This document shows positions 16,254 to 24,867 of a DNA stretch of 49,624 nt, piece after piece. Both the position numbers and the translations under genes were made by a program. Every line of letters begins with the position of its first letter. Positions within the stretch are counted from its first letter, which is position 1. The stretch spans positions 1 through 49,624 of the forward strand of contig JAIELQ010000005.1 in NCBI GenBank assembly GCA_019752815.1, in the 5' to 3' direction. The notes under the pieces were generated by a model, which did not search any database, was not told the DNA's origin, and saw nothing but the letters and a program-made list of their open reading frames with translations. This DNA comes from Patescibacteria group bacterium (GTDB taxonomy: Bacteria; Patescibacteriota; Minisyncoccia; Phycocordibacterales; UBA918).

Positions 16254-19200
16254 ATGTCTCTACTGCAAGAAAAGAAGCAATTGCTTGCCAAATTCACCAC
16301 CGCCTACAATGCACTCAATACTGCTCAAAAAGAGGCAGTTGATACCATCGAAGGTCCGGTGATGGTAATTGCCGGTCCGGGAACCGGAAAGACGCAGATT
16401 TTGACGTTGCGCATCGCTAACATCTTAAAGGAAACACAGTCAAACCCAGAAAATGTTTTGGCACTGACGTTTACTAATTCTGGTGTCCGGGCAATGCGTG
16501 AACGTCTTAAGACATATATTGGGGATGATGCCTATCGGGTTGGTATCTATACCTTCCATTCATTTGCGGAACACATTCTCAAGAAATTTAGCTCATATTT
16601 TCCGTCAAGAGAATTTGCTTCAGTCATTACTGAACTAGAAAAAACAAAAATTATTGAGCACATTCTGTTGCAGCATGATTTTCAAAAAATTGTTTCTGCC
16701 TATGATAGATTCAGTTCATTAACACAAATTGTCGGGGCAGTTAATGATATTAAACAAGAAGGGTATACTCCAGCTGAATTTTTAGAGCTCATACCTGCGT
16801 GGGAAAAGACACAGATGGAGTCAGAAACCATGTTCTACAAACGGGCAACTGGAAAGTTTAAGGTTGGTGATATAAAACCGACCGAAAAGACAAAAGTGGA
16901 AGATAGGGTAGCCAAAGTGCACGAATTGGCTACCGTATTTTCAGCCTACCAACAAGAACTGACCAAACGTAATCTCTATGACTTTTCGGACATGATCCTG
17001 ACGGTACTGGGAGAGCTCGAAAAAAACGAAAATTTAAAATACGATCTCCAAGAGCAATTTCAGTACGTGCTCGTAGACGAACATCAAGATACCAATGACG
17101 GTCAGAATAAACTCATTGAATTTTTAACCGACGCCGAACATTTAAATGGTGCGCCAAACCTGTTTGTGGTAGGGGACGAAAAGCAGTCAATCTATCGGTT
17201 TCAAGGTGCGAGTGATCAAACGTTTTCTTATTTTAAAAATCACTACCGTGATGTGAAAGTGGTGAAGCTTGAGCAAAATTATCGCTCAACTACTCAGGTA
17301 CTGGATGGTGCACATAATCTCATTGTACATTCCTTGCCTGACGCAACTGAGTTGCATGGTAATTTAGCAGTCGACTATCCCGTTTCGGTAAAGGAGTTTT
17401 CCGACTATAAGTTTGAACTCCTCTTTTTAGTGAGGGATATTGAGATGAAGTTAAAAGCAGGAGTGCCAGCTGATGAGATTGCGATTATTTATCGTTCCAA
17501 TAAACATCTGCTTGAAATTAAAAATTTATTTCAACAGTTTAATATTCCCTATACCGTGTTGTCGCGCGACACCCTGCTTGACGATCCCGCTATTATCATG
17601 CTGGTTACCTGCATTAAAGTAATTGCCAATCCGTATGATAACGAAAGTCTCGCTCGGTTACTATTTGCTGATTTTTTAGGACTTGATTCACTCATGGCGG
17701 CGAATACATTACAAAGTTACCGCTTAATCAGTCGAGATAAGAATAATTCGCAAGCGCTGATTGATTACATTAAAACTGATGAAGAGTACCAGGCAGTCAT
17801 AGAAATGATTACTCATTTACATACCTATGCCGCTAACCATCTTTTCTCCGAAACATTTAAAGAAGTGCTTCATCGAAGTGGTTTTCTGACTTGGGTGCTA
17901 CAAAAAACTGATAGTAGAAGTGCGTTGCGAAAAGTAGAGGTTCTGTTTAACCAGGTGCGTCAGTTAGCAGAGCTGTCTCCAATGTATGGAATAAATGATT
18001 TTGTCGAGTTTGTCATGGCGTCACTAAAATACAATCTTAAAATTGAGGTAGCGGCTACGACAGTAGGTAAGGGTGTTCAATGTATGACCGCCCATAGCTC
18101 CAAAGGATTAGAATTTGAATCGGTGTATCTCATGAATACTACCCGCAGTAACTGGGAGAAGAGCCGAGGATTTTCCGGCATCACATTACCACTCAATCGA
18201 TACGCCGGTGAATTAGATGACGAACGTAGACTCTTTTATGTGGCGGTGACAAGAGCCAAAAAACATTTGGTGATTACTTCATCATCCCAAGATTGGGGTG
18301 GTAAATCACAAGAGCCAAGTCAGTTCATCAGCGAGCTAGGAGTCGACTCTTCAGAGGCATCACTCACCGAATCATTTGAAATTGAGAACGAAGCTGAATT
18401 AGTCCGATTCTTTTCTAACGAATCGCTCAAGGATTCGGTATTTACTGTAGATTACTTAGTTTCCAGATTCAAGGAAGAAAATTTGAGTGTTACTGCACTT
18501 AACAATTACATTGATTGTCCAATCAAATACCTTTTTCGAAACCTCATTCAGTTACCTGATGTATATACTCCTTCACTGCGATACGGAAATACGATACACC
18601 AGGCTCTCGAAAATTTCTTTATAGAATCAAAACAAGCAAAAAGTATTCTTCCGCGAGAGCGTTTACTCAATGAATATCAAGCAGCAATTGATGTCTCTGG
18701 TTTTTATGATGCTGAGTATGAACGCTTTTTACTCAAAGGGAAACAAGCCTTGGGAATGTATTACGATTATTACCACCATAACTGGAGTGTAAAAATTGAT
18801 ATCGAGGAATATATTAGAAGTTCTATTGAAGTACATGGTACATCCCTAACGCTTAGTGGAAAAATTGATAAAATTGAATATCTTGATGAAGAGGGGGTGG
18901 GGAGTGTGCGCGTTATTGACTACAAAACCGGTAAACCGTTTAGCAAAAAATCATCTAAATCACAAAAACAGGGGCTTGAGCGACAGATTAGGTTCTACCA
19001 TTTATTACTTCAAGGGTATAAAAATGGTGCCATCACCATACACGAAGCAGTGCTAGATTTTGTAGAGCCAATTGATGGTAAGGAGTTTGAACAAAAAACT
19101 CTGCAGGTAACAGAAGCAGATATCATTGAATTGAAGGGGGAAATTAGTACTATGACGGCAGAAATACTCAGTGGTGAATTTCTTACTAAAGGTTGCGGTA

Positions 19201-19259
19201 AAAAAGATTGTGAAGCCTGTCGATTTTGGGAAGTACTACATGCAAAAAACAAACAGTAA
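16254..19259 (+). CDS. UvrD/PcrA-type helicase fused to an Fe-S PD-(D/E)XK nuclease
   Basis: 1001 aa. Superfamily 1A helicase motifs: Q motif LNTAQKEAVD, Walker A GPGTGKT (41-47), Walker B with LVDEHQDTND, motif III GDEKQSIYRFQGA, motif IV YRS, motif V TAHSSKGLEFE, motif VI VAVTRAKKHL. From about residue 745 a RecB/AddB-like nuclease domain follows: GNTIHQALE, then GKIDKIE and VIDYKTG. C755 together with C981, C986 and C989 (C-x4-C-x2-C) match the cysteine set that holds a 4Fe-4S cluster in AddB-type nucleases. The protein should unwind and resect DNA ends in repair, combining AddA-like and AddB-like functions in one chain. Confidence 0.92.
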   Translation: MSLLQEKKQLLAKFTTAYNALNTAQKEAVDTIEGPVMVIAGPGTGKTQILTLRIANILKETQSNPENVLALTFTNSGVRAMRERLKTYIGDDAYRVGIYTFHSFAEHILKKFSSYFPSREFASVITELEKTKIIEHILLQHDFQKIVSAYDRFSSLTQIVGAVNDIKQEGYTPAEFLELIPAWEKTQMESETMFYKRATGKFKVGDIKPTEKTKVEDRVAKVHELATVFSAYQQELTKRNLYDFSDMILTVLGELEKNENLKYDLQEQFQYVLVDEHQDTNDGQNKLIEFLTDAEHLNGAPNLFVVGDEKQSIYRFQGASDQTFSYFKNHYRDVKVVKLEQNYRSTTQVLDGAHNLIVHSLPDATELHGNLAVDYPVSVKEFSDYKFELLFLVRDIEMKLKAGVPADEIAIIYRSNKHLLEIKNLFQQFNIPYTVLSRDTLLDDPAIIMLVTCIKVIANPYDNESLARLLFADFLGLDSLMAANTLQSYRLISRDKNNSQALIDYIKTDEEYQAVIEMITHLHTYAANHLFSETFKEVLHRSGFLTWVLQKTDSRSALRKVEVLFNQVRQLAELSPMYGINDFVEFVMASLKYNLKIEVAATTVGKGVQCMTAHSSKGLEFESVYLMNTTRSNWEKSRGFSGITLPLNRYAGELDDERRLFYVAVTRAKKHLVITSSSQDWGGKSQEPSQFISELGVDSSEASLTESFEIENEAELVRFFSNESLKDSVFTVDYLVSRFKEENLSVTALNNYIDCPIKYLFRNLIQLPDVYTPSLRYGNTIHQALENFFIESKQAKSILPRERLLNEYQAAIDVSGFYDAEYERFLLKGKQALGMYYDYYHHNWSVKIDIEEYIRSSIEVHGTSLTLSGKIDKIEYLDEEGVGSVRVIDYKTGKPFSKKSSKSQKQGLERQIRFYHLLLQGYKNGAITIHEAVLDFVEPIDGKEFEQKTLQVTEADIIELKGEISTMTAEILSGEFLTKGCGKKDCEACRFWEVLHAKNKQ

Positions 19260-19316
19260 ACTGCGACACTGTAAACTGTCGGGACCTTCCCGATAGATAA
19301 GTACATTTTGAGAATT

Positions 19317-19346
19317 AAAAAACCACGTGCACGCACGTGGTTTTTT
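19317..19346. terminator. Bidirectional terminator
   Basis: AAAAAACCACGTGC pairs perfectly with GCACGTGGTTTTTT around AC. It serves the convergent helicase and DsbA-like genes. Confidence 0.9.
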
Positions 19347-19363
19347 AAATATTTAAGCGTGTT

Positions 19364-20095
19364 TTATGAGCCAGCCTGACCGTCAAGTTGGGCAACCAAA
19401 TTATCGATAATTTGTTTAACTACCGTGTATGGTTGTGCGCCATTGATGACTGCCTGTTGTCCGCCAACAGTCACAATCGAGTACGGGGTTCCTTGGGCGC
19501 CAGCAGCCACACCTTCGTTGATTGACTGGGCAACTTTATCTTTGAATTTGCCGCTATTTAGACATTCGTTGAACTTTGCTTTATCAGCACCAGCAGTTTC
19601 AGCAAATTCAGGTAGACGAGTCATGTTGGTAGGAGCGTTAATCTCTCGTTCATTGAAGATGAGATCAGAGAATTTCCAGTAGGCATCACCTCCAGCGAGT
19701 TCACCTACGCAGTAGGCCGCTTCTGAGATGCGTGGTGCATTTGGGTGAAGTTGTTCAAGGGGGAATTGGCGGTAAACCCATCCAACTTTTCCGGTTACTC
19801 CGTATTCTTCCATAATTTGATTCATGGTGTCGTGGAAGTTTTTACAGAATGGGCAATCATAGTCAGAATATTCGATAACTAAAATAGGAGCATTTGGGTT
19901 GCCGCGGATGTAGTCAGTGTCGTCAACTGGCCGGACGGTGGTTTCTTTCGTAGTTTCAGGAGCTGCATCTTTCGTGACGGCAGCTGGTTGGGTGTTGCCT
20001 GAGCCACTAAAGAAAATAGCCGCTGCAATCATCCCAAAGCCAATAACGATAGCTACGGGAATAGCAATAGATGGGGTTGTTGGTCGTGGTTCCAT
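19364..20095 (-). CDS. Membrane-anchored DsbA-like thiol oxidoreductase
   Basis: 243 aa from ATG 20095. This start is preferred over the longer frame because TACTAT (plus-strand 20106-20111) lies exactly 10 nt upstream. One N-terminal membrane anchor (residues about 9-30), a Ser/Pro/Thr-rich linker, then a DsbA/thioredoxin-4 domain with the active site C81-P-F-C84 and the cis-proline loop GTPYSIV. It would catalyse disulfide formation or exchange in proteins outside the cytoplasmic membrane. CPR bacteria often carry such proteins together with a VKOR partner; none is present here. Confidence 0.9.
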   Translation of the reverse strand: MEPRPTTPSIAIPVAIVIGFGMIAAAIFFSGSGNTQPAAVTKDAAPETTKETTVRPVDDTDYIRGNPNAPILVIEYSDYDCPFCKNFHDTMNQIMEEYGVTGKVGWVYRQFPLEQLHPNAPRISEAAYCVGELAGGDAYWKFSDLIFNEREINAPTNMTRLPEFAETAGADKAKFNECLNSGKFKDKVAQSINEGVAAGAQGTPYSIVTVGGQQAVINGAQPYTVVKQIIDNLVAQLDGQAGS

Positions 20096-20184
20096 AAATA
20101 GTGAAATAGTAATAAGTAAATAAAATGGCGTAAAATCGCTCACACAATTATACACCATTGTACGAGTAGTGCGTATAATTGTGG

Positions 20185-20202
20185 TATACTTTTGGGGAAA
20201 TT
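20185..20202 (+). promoter_or_regulatory. -10 box of uppP
   Basis: TATACT (20185-20190) followed by a 12-nt gap and ATG 20203. The upstream ATG at 20179 precedes the box and is not credible. Confidence 0.6.
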
Positions 20203-21012
20203 ATGACTATTTTTGAGGCTATTATTCTTGGGCTCGTGCAGGGTGTAACAGAGTTTCTACCGATTTCGTCGTCGGGGCACCTCATTTTAATGCGCGATTT
20301 ACTTAATCTTGAAGTAGATGGAGCGCTTGCGTTTGATGCTGTCTTGCAACTAGCTACCGTATTGGCAGTAATATTGTATTTCCGTAATGATTTGTGGGTA
20401 TTAAGCCAAACAGCCCTTCGAAAGCTCGGACGCTTACCGGTTAATCAAAAAGACCTGACGTTACTCTATGCATTGCTGATTGGTACAGTCCCTGCAGTAG
20501 TTGTCGGTTTGTTTTTGGAGTCGACGATGGAGACATTGTTTAGGTCACCACTTTTGGTTGCGGGTGTGCTTGTTGTTGGTTCGTTTTTGTTTATTTACGC
20601 TGAGTGGGTTTACAGTAAAACTGTACCGCAAAATGAAATGACCATTAAAAAAGGTTTTCAGATCGGTTTGTTTCAGTGTCTGGCGTTAATCCCGGGAATG
20701 TCCAGATCAGGCGCTTCAATTGCCGGGGGTATGTTGCTCGGTCTCACTCGTGCCGAGGCGGCTCGCTTTTCGTTTCTCCTCGCGATTCCAATTCTCTTGG
20801 GTGCCGGTAGTAAAAAACTGATTGACTTGATTCAGATTGGGGGAGATGTGTCGTGGGGAGCACTTATTGTGGGGTCTCTTGTAGCATTTGGTACAGGATT
20901 GTTTGCTATTCATTTTTTACTACAGTTTGTAAGGCGGCATACCTTGTGGCCGTTTATTTGGTATCGGTTACTCCTCGCTTTATTCGTCGCCTACACCGTC
21001 CTTGTTGCTTAA
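20203..21012 (+). CDS. uppP: Undecaprenyl-diphosphate phosphatase
   Basis: 269 aa, seven or eight membrane helices. The family signatures are complete: LVQGVTEFLPISSSGHL (catalytic E17 and the serine-rich loop) and PGMSRSGASIAGG. It regenerates undecaprenyl phosphate, the lipid carrier for peptidoglycan and surface polysaccharide, so the cell makes or recycles its own wall. Start fixed by the TATACT box 12 nt upstream and by alignment with BacA-type N-termini. Followed at once by palindrome E3. Confidence 0.95.
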   Translation: MTIFEAIILGLVQGVTEFLPISSSGHLILMRDLLNLEVDGALAFDAVLQLATVLAVILYFRNDLWVLSQTALRKLGRLPVNQKDLTLLYALLIGTVPAVVVGLFLESTMETLFRSPLLVAGVLVVGSFLFIYAEWVYSKTVPQNEMTIKKGFQIGLFQCLALIPGMSRSGASIAGGMLLGLTRAEAARFSFLLAIPILLGAGSKKLIDLIQIGGDVSWGALIVGSLVAFGTGLFAIHFLLQFVRRHTLWPFIWYRLLLALFVAYTVLVA

Positions 21013-21214
21013 ACGTCTAAAATCACTTCATCTACTGCCTTACATTTCGATAAATAATCTTCACTGTACAAAAAGTACGGCTCACCTTATTTTTCTCGTC
21101 CTTCTTACAGAAGCTGTACAGGTTGTCGCTCTTTTTCCAAAAGAGCTGGCAACCTCTTGCGAAAGCGCCCCCACGCTTTCTCATCTTGTATCTATAGCAA
21201 TTTAAAACGTTTAG
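21013..21214. repeat. Long palindrome E3 carrying inverted module A
   Basis: Outer arms AACGTCTAAAATCACTTCATCTAC and TAGCAATTTAAAACGTTT pair imperfectly. The tip CTGTAC-AAAAA-GTACGG is at 21064-21080. Module A is inserted on the right side (21101-21165), displacing the usual right arm. Starts one base after the uppP stop codon. Confidence 0.85.
21101..21165 (-). repeat. Module A, copy 2 (inverted)
   Basis: Reverse complement matches 13739-13802 at 60 of 64 positions. The stem reads AGCTCTTTT/AAAAAGAGC where copy 1 has AGCTATTTT/AAAAATAGC, so the pair is kept. Confidence 0.9.
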
Positions 21215-21258
21215 ATCTGCAAGCTTTTATTTATATTAAATTTAATAGTTTCAACGAA

Positions 21259-21283
21259 AAAGGAGCGGTGGGACCGCTCCTTT
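21259..21283 (-). terminator. Terminator of the 21289-21606 gene
   Basis: Minus strand: AAAGGAGCGGT, loop CCC, ACCGCTCCTTT, then TTCGTTG. Perfect 11-bp stem. Confidence 0.85.
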
Positions 21284-21288
21284 GGATG

Positions 21289-21606
21289 TTATATGGCTGA
21301 AACCAGTTCGTAGTCTTTGCGCCTGAGTTGCAACCGCTTGATAAATTGCTTGAAAGCAATGTCAGTTGGGTCGGTAGCATCTAATTGCACAATGATGGCA
21401 TCAATCACGTTTCTGAGAATTTGATTTCCGGCCATCGCACAGATACCTTGGATATCGTGTGTTGTGCTGACAAAGCATTTGCCGTTATGCTTAACAGCAC
21501 TGATGCAGTTGTCAGAGTAATTTTTGATGTAATACTGAAGTGTCGCTTCGATGTCTTCCCAGGTTGGTCTCTCCGGAGGGTGATTCCTTGAAATGTCATC
21601 CAACAT
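21289..21606 (-). CDS. Hypothetical protein in an accessory cassette
   Basis: 105 aa, not recognised. I chose ATG 21606, where GGGAGCAAGAAAATG gives a proper Shine-Dalgarno identical in its last 14 bases to that of the 12561-12755 gene; the frame opens 18 codons earlier inside the promoter. Mixed helix and strand, two cysteines (DNCISAV and HNGKCFVS) plus one in QGICAMAG. No signal peptide. The C-terminus is basic (KRLQLRRKDYEL). Own promoter and terminator. It shares the intergenic block between uppP and the exonuclease gene with a second unit. Confidence 0.65.
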   Translation of the reverse strand: MLDDISRNHPPERPTWEDIEATLQYYIKNYSDNCISAVKHNGKCFVSTTHDIQGICAMAGNQILRNVIDAIIVQLDATDPTDIAFKQFIKRLQLRRKDYELVSAI

Positions 21607-21632
21607 TTTCTTGCTCCCGCGTCTCTTTTTGA

Positions 21633-21660
21633 ATCCTATCCCATTGAACATTTTTGTCAA
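21633..21660 (-). promoter_or_regulatory. Sigma70 promoter of the 21289-21606 gene
   Basis: Minus strand: TTGACA (21655-21660), 16-nt spacer, TAGGAT (21633-21638), then a leader of about 20 nt. Confidence 0.7.
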
Positions 21661-21665
21661 TAAAC

Positions 21666-21693
21666 AAAGCCGCCCAGTTTCCGGGGCGGCTTT
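21666..21693 (-). terminator. Terminator of the 21704-22027 gene
   Basis: AAAGCCGCC pairs with GGCGGCTTT over a 10-nt loop; on the minus strand TTTGTTTA follows. It abuts the next unit's -35 box. Confidence 0.85.
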
Positions 21694-21703
21694 AATTCTT
21701 TTG

Positions 21704-22027
21704 CTACTCCCAGCATTCTGGCCTGTCGAGGCCTACAGTTTTGTACAGGCTATAGATGAAGTCTGCCTTCATTTCCTTAAATGCTTCCGGCCAGCCAATT
21801 TCTTCAAAAATTTGTTCAATCCCTTGAATTTTCATCACAACAGTAAATAGGGGACTGTCTAAAGGATTTGCAGATTGAACGCCAGCTTGGATCTTGTTGT
21901 TTTCATCAACGTACGGAGCAATATCTTCGAGGAAATAAGCCATTATTTCCTCAAGCATTTTCTTGAGTTTTTCTGGGTCTGGGTTTTCGTCGAAAGCTCG
22001 ATCGATGGAAGTGAAATCAAGTGGCAT
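21704..22027 (-). CDS. Acidic hypothetical protein in an accessory cassette
   Basis: 107 aa, acidic, mainly helical (EKLKKMLEEIMAYFLEDIAP, later FKEMKADFIYSLYKTVG), a single cysteine near the C-terminus, no membrane segment. Not recognised. Strong Shine-Dalgarno AAAGGAGGATTCAA right before ATG 22027. A weak promoter (TTGCAT, 16 nt, TAAAGT) precedes it. Its terminator touches the promoter of the next cassette, so two units stand head to tail. Confidence 0.7.
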   Translation of the reverse strand: MPLDFTSIDRAFDENPDPEKLKKMLEEIMAYFLEDIAPYVDENNKIQAGVQSANPLDSPLFTVVMKIQGIEQIFEEIGWPEAFKEMKADFIYSLYKTVGLDRPECWE

Positions 22028-22080
22028 TTGAATCCTCCTTTTATCTTTTTAAACTTTACTACAAAGCTTTTAAAATGCAA

Positions 22081-22656
22081 TTAAAACAAAAACGAGTGGG
22101 TCATGGCGGTGTCTTCTTTGATCATCCAGGTTGAGATATCAAGCGGGATTTCACGCTTACGAGAACCGTCTTTGAATTTTACATGGCCGTGAGTCATAGC
22201 GTAGTCAAAAACCTTTTTGGTGACTTTTACATCTTGTTCGCAGTATTTTTTAATCTCGTCGATTTTACCTTCTTTCCACCAGCGAACAGCCTGCAGTCCG
22301 TTCGATGATTTTTTGGCACCAATGGTAGCTTCAGCAATACTGTCGAGTCGCAGTCGTCGCCCGAGTGAGGCACGGATGGATTCTAAAATATCAATACTTT
22401 TAATTTGTGTTAAATCACCCGGGTAGTATTTGTTTAACAAGGGAATATCAAAATGATTACTGTTGTATCCAACAAGGGCATCAGCTTGTTCGAGTAGTGG
22501 CCAGGCTCGTGATATTTCGTCTACACTGATGGTTAAATATTTATCGGTTGCACTGTCATAAAATGATCCAACTGAGATATCGAGTGCCGCCGGATCGCTA
22601 CTTCCAACGTCTTGAAAAATATTTTGAGTTTCTAAGTCGAAAATGATATATCGCAT
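22081..22656 (-). CDS. DEDD-type 3'-5' exonuclease (DnaQ/RNase H-like fold)
   Basis: 191 aa. The catalytic acids fall in the expected order: DLET near residue 7 (DxE), NHFDIP (second Asp), and YCEQDV near residue 140 (YxxxD, the DEDDy form). This fits the ribonuclease H-like exonucleases found next to YprB- and PolB-type domains. It is single-domain, so a repair or RNA-trimming role is possible; no polymerase is attached. It lies upstream of the two accessory units and downstream of hisS on the same strand. Confidence 0.8.
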   Translation of the reverse strand: MRYIIFDLETQNIFQDVGSSDPAALDISVGSFYDSATDKYLTISVDEISRAWPLLEQADALVGYNSNHFDIPLLNKYYPGDLTQIKSIDILESIRASLGRRLRLDSIAEATIGAKKSSNGLQAVRWWKEGKIDEIKKYCEQDVKVTKKVFDYAMTHGHVKFKDGSRKREIPLDISTWMIKEDTAMTHSFLF

Positions 22657-22699
22657 AAGTAAACGTAAGGTCGTCAGTATAGCATAGTATTTTCAGCAT

Positions 22700-22728
22700 A
22701 AAAAAATAAGGGTCGAAGCCCTATTTTT
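22700..22728 (-). terminator. Terminator at the end of hisS
   Basis: Minus strand AATAGGGC-ttcga-CCCTTATT followed by TTTTT. It overlaps the hisS stop codon. Confidence 0.75.
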
Positions 22729-24001
22729 ATAAATCACCGTCTGTAAACTTTTTCAAAATGTCCTCAATTGAGCCTGTTACTGTCGTTTCTTCGTTGAGGT
22801 TCTTGAGAGTATAGGTGTTGTCTTTAGTTTCGTTTTCACCTACTACGAGTACATAGTTTACTAATTTTTCGCTTGCATCACCTATTTTTTTACCGAGTTT
22901 TTTGGTACTGATATCGGTGGCGACTGATAATCCAGCAATCTCCCTAAATTGCATGGCGATTTTTTGCGCAATCAGATTTTGTGCTGGGTCCATCGGAATT
23001 ACCATCAAATCAGGGGCGGTAATGTTAGCAGTCATTAAATCGTGTGTTTCGAGAAAATCTCGCATGGTAACATCACCCATACCAAACCCTATTCCAGAAA
23101 TAGCCTCACCACCGAACATTTCAGTCAAATTATCATAGCGACCACCACCGAGCATTGCCCGATTGTTTTCACCAGAGACATCAAAGATTTCAAAAATAGT
23201 ACCGGTGTAGTAATTAAAACCACGGGCAATTGAACGGTCGATTTTAACATTAGTAATACCTAGCTCCTTAAGACCATCGACAACTTTGTTTGTGTCACTC
23301 GTGTCTCCGCCGGAAACTAACGTATAAATTTGTTCAACTGCAGTTCCATTACCCACAATTTCCTCTAACGCAATTTTATATTCCGTGGCTGATATTTTAT
23401 AAAACCGATCATTCAAACGTGTAATTGCGTTTTGCGTTTCGATATCCTCAATTCCAAATTCACGATATTTACTTCGCATCTCGGTTCGGTCGTTAATTCT
23501 AATTTCAAAGAGAGAAGAGTCTGCTCCAAAATTAAGAATCAGTTGTGATGCGAGAGCGATGATTTCCACATCAGCCGTATAATCAGTGGCGCCAAAAATA
23601 TCGCAGTTTAATTGCCAGTGTTCACGGAGACGTCCTCGTTGTGGTCGTTCGTACCGGAATAGATTTGGGATTGAATACCAGCGTACCGGGAACGACAGTT
23701 CGCGGCGTCGCCCCGCTACCATTCGGGCTACGGTTGGTGTCATTTCAGGACGAAGTGTTACCTCGCGGTCACCACGGTCAATAAATGTATAGGTTTGTTC
23801 ATTCACCATTTCCTCGTTTTCGGCTCCTTTGGCTTTGTATAAATCTGATGGTTCCAGGACCGATGCGTCGTAGCGTTCAAACCCAAAACTTTCAGCCGTT
23901 TGACTCCAGACGTCAAAAATATACCGTTGTATGGCCATGTCATCAGGGTAAAAGTCGCGCACACCCTTGTATGAGTCTGTAGGTTGAATTTTGTCAGTCA
24001 T
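22727..24001 (-). CDS. hisS: Histidine--tRNA ligase
   Basis: 424 aa from ATG 24001. The open frame runs 71 codons further but overlaps the preceding gene; TACAAT (plus-strand 24012-24017) 10 nt before this ATG decides the start. Class II motifs: GVRDFYP near the N-terminus, motif 2 FRYERPQRGRLREHWQ, the histidine-binding ARGFNYYTGTIFE, and motif 3 GIGFGMG. The C-terminal anticodon-binding domain is present. It charges tRNA-His for translation. Last gene of a minus-strand series starting with prmC, though with its own -10 box. Confidence 0.97.
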   Translation of the reverse strand: MTDKIQPTDSYKGVRDFYPDDMAIQRYIFDVWSQTAESFGFERYDASVLEPSDLYKAKGAENEEMVNEQTYTFIDRGDREVTLRPEMTPTVARMVAGRRRELSFPVRWYSIPNLFRYERPQRGRLREHWQLNCDIFGATDYTADVEIIALASQLILNFGADSSLFEIRINDRTEMRSKYREFGIEDIETQNAITRLNDRFYKISATEYKIALEEIVGNGTAVEQIYTLVSGGDTSDTNKVVDGLKELGITNVKIDRSIARGFNYYTGTIFEIFDVSGENNRAMLGGGRYDNLTEMFGGEAISGIGFGMGDVTMRDFLETHDLMTANITAPDLMVIPMDPAQNLIAQKIAMQFREIAGLSVATDISTKKLGKKIGDASEKLVNYVLVVGENETKDNTYTLKNLNEETTVTGSIEDILKKFTDGDL

Positions 24002-24074
24002 AGTATGGTTGATTGTAGGTGAGGTGGGATAAAATGGCAAGTAAAACAAGCGAAATGACTGAAAACTGGTATCG

Positions 24075-24638
24075 TTAGTCAGCCATTGGAATATTGTTTC
24101 CGAGAGTTTGTAGCCGGGTATCCATAGCTGTTTGGATGAGTGCTTGGAGTCCTCGAGGGTCAGGCAGAAACCGACTTTCAAAGTTACTCTCAGCTGCAGA
24201 TGCTGTTTGGGCACGAACGGTGCCGTAGTTTAGTAACGTTGGAATAAGCCCTTTTACTGACACTTTAATATCCTGCAAGCGCTCCAAGCGGAAGTTACTG
24301 ACTTTGCGATTAAAAAACCCAATTTGGTCAATAACAATGATTCGACGATCAGTAATTACCCAGAGATCAAGGTAGTAATGAGTCCAGGCAGTGGCGGTAG
24401 CCATAGCAGAGAGGAGGAGCCAGCTCGCAAGACCAAAAATGATAATCGGCGTTTGGGTTTCAAAGAATCCCATGACTGCTTCTGATGGTGTCATCATGAG
24501 TAGTCCCATAAAAACAAATACCGGCATTAATCCCATAAAAATAATTAGCAGCAGTTCAAGAGTAATTACAAACCAATGTTTTCGAACTGTTTTAACAACA
24601 GTTTCGTCTGGTTCTAGTTGAATTTTTTCAAATAACAT
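24075..24638 (-). CDS. Membrane protein with bacterial PH domain (YdbS/YdbT-like)
   Basis: 187 aa. Two membrane hairpin helices (residues about 23-52 and 62-85) are followed by a PH-like domain, typical motif YLDLWVITDRRIIVID and then RLERLQDIKV...YGTV. Such proteins are membrane-bound with a cytoplasmic beta-sandwich; their role is poorly known. Its start is 5 bases after the neighbouring small membrane gene, so the two are probably co-transcribed. Confidence 0.8.
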   Translation of the reverse strand: MLFEKIQLEPDETVVKTVRKHWFVITLELLLIIFMGLMPVFVFMGLLMMTPSEAVMGFFETQTPIIIFGLASWLLLSAMATATAWTHYYLDLWVITDRRIIVIDQIGFFNRKVSNFRLERLQDIKVSVKGLIPTLLNYGTVRAQTASAAESNFESRFLPDPRGLQALIQTAMDTRLQTLGNNIPMAD

Positions 24639-24643
24639 ATGTG

Positions 24644-24862
24644 TTAAATTACTAAGATACTTAGTCCTATAATAGCTAATAGAGGTAGGGTAATGACAAA
24701 ATAGGCGAGGTACGTTTGAAGGGTGGCTTTTCTATCAATCGAGTAATTTTGCCAGTGGTAGTAAAATACGACCGTAAAAATGACATAAGCAATCACGATG
24801 AGGTAAAACGTGATGTGCGCGATTGTCGAGAGCGGTAATGTAAAAGCAGGGATGTTTTCCAT
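24644..24862 (-). CDS. Small two-helix membrane protein
   Basis: 72 aa with two membrane helices (about residues 13-36 and 50-71) around a short basic loop (NYSIDRKATLQ). Not recognised. It lies between prmC (5 bases upstream) and the PH-domain gene (5 bases downstream), so it likely belongs to one transcript. A possible -10 (CACAAT) 7 nt before the ATG could also start a leaderless message. Confidence 0.7.
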   Translation of the reverse strand: MENIPAFTLPLSTIAHITFYLIVIAYVIFTVVFYYHWQNYSIDRKATLQTYLAYFVITLPLLAIIGLSILVI

Positions 24863-24867
24863 ACCTA

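Noticed and set aside
24002-24214. 71-codon N-terminal extension of hisS
   Set aside because: It overlaps the PH-domain gene, and the TACAAT box lies just before the internal ATG at 24001, where the conserved HisRS N-terminus begins.
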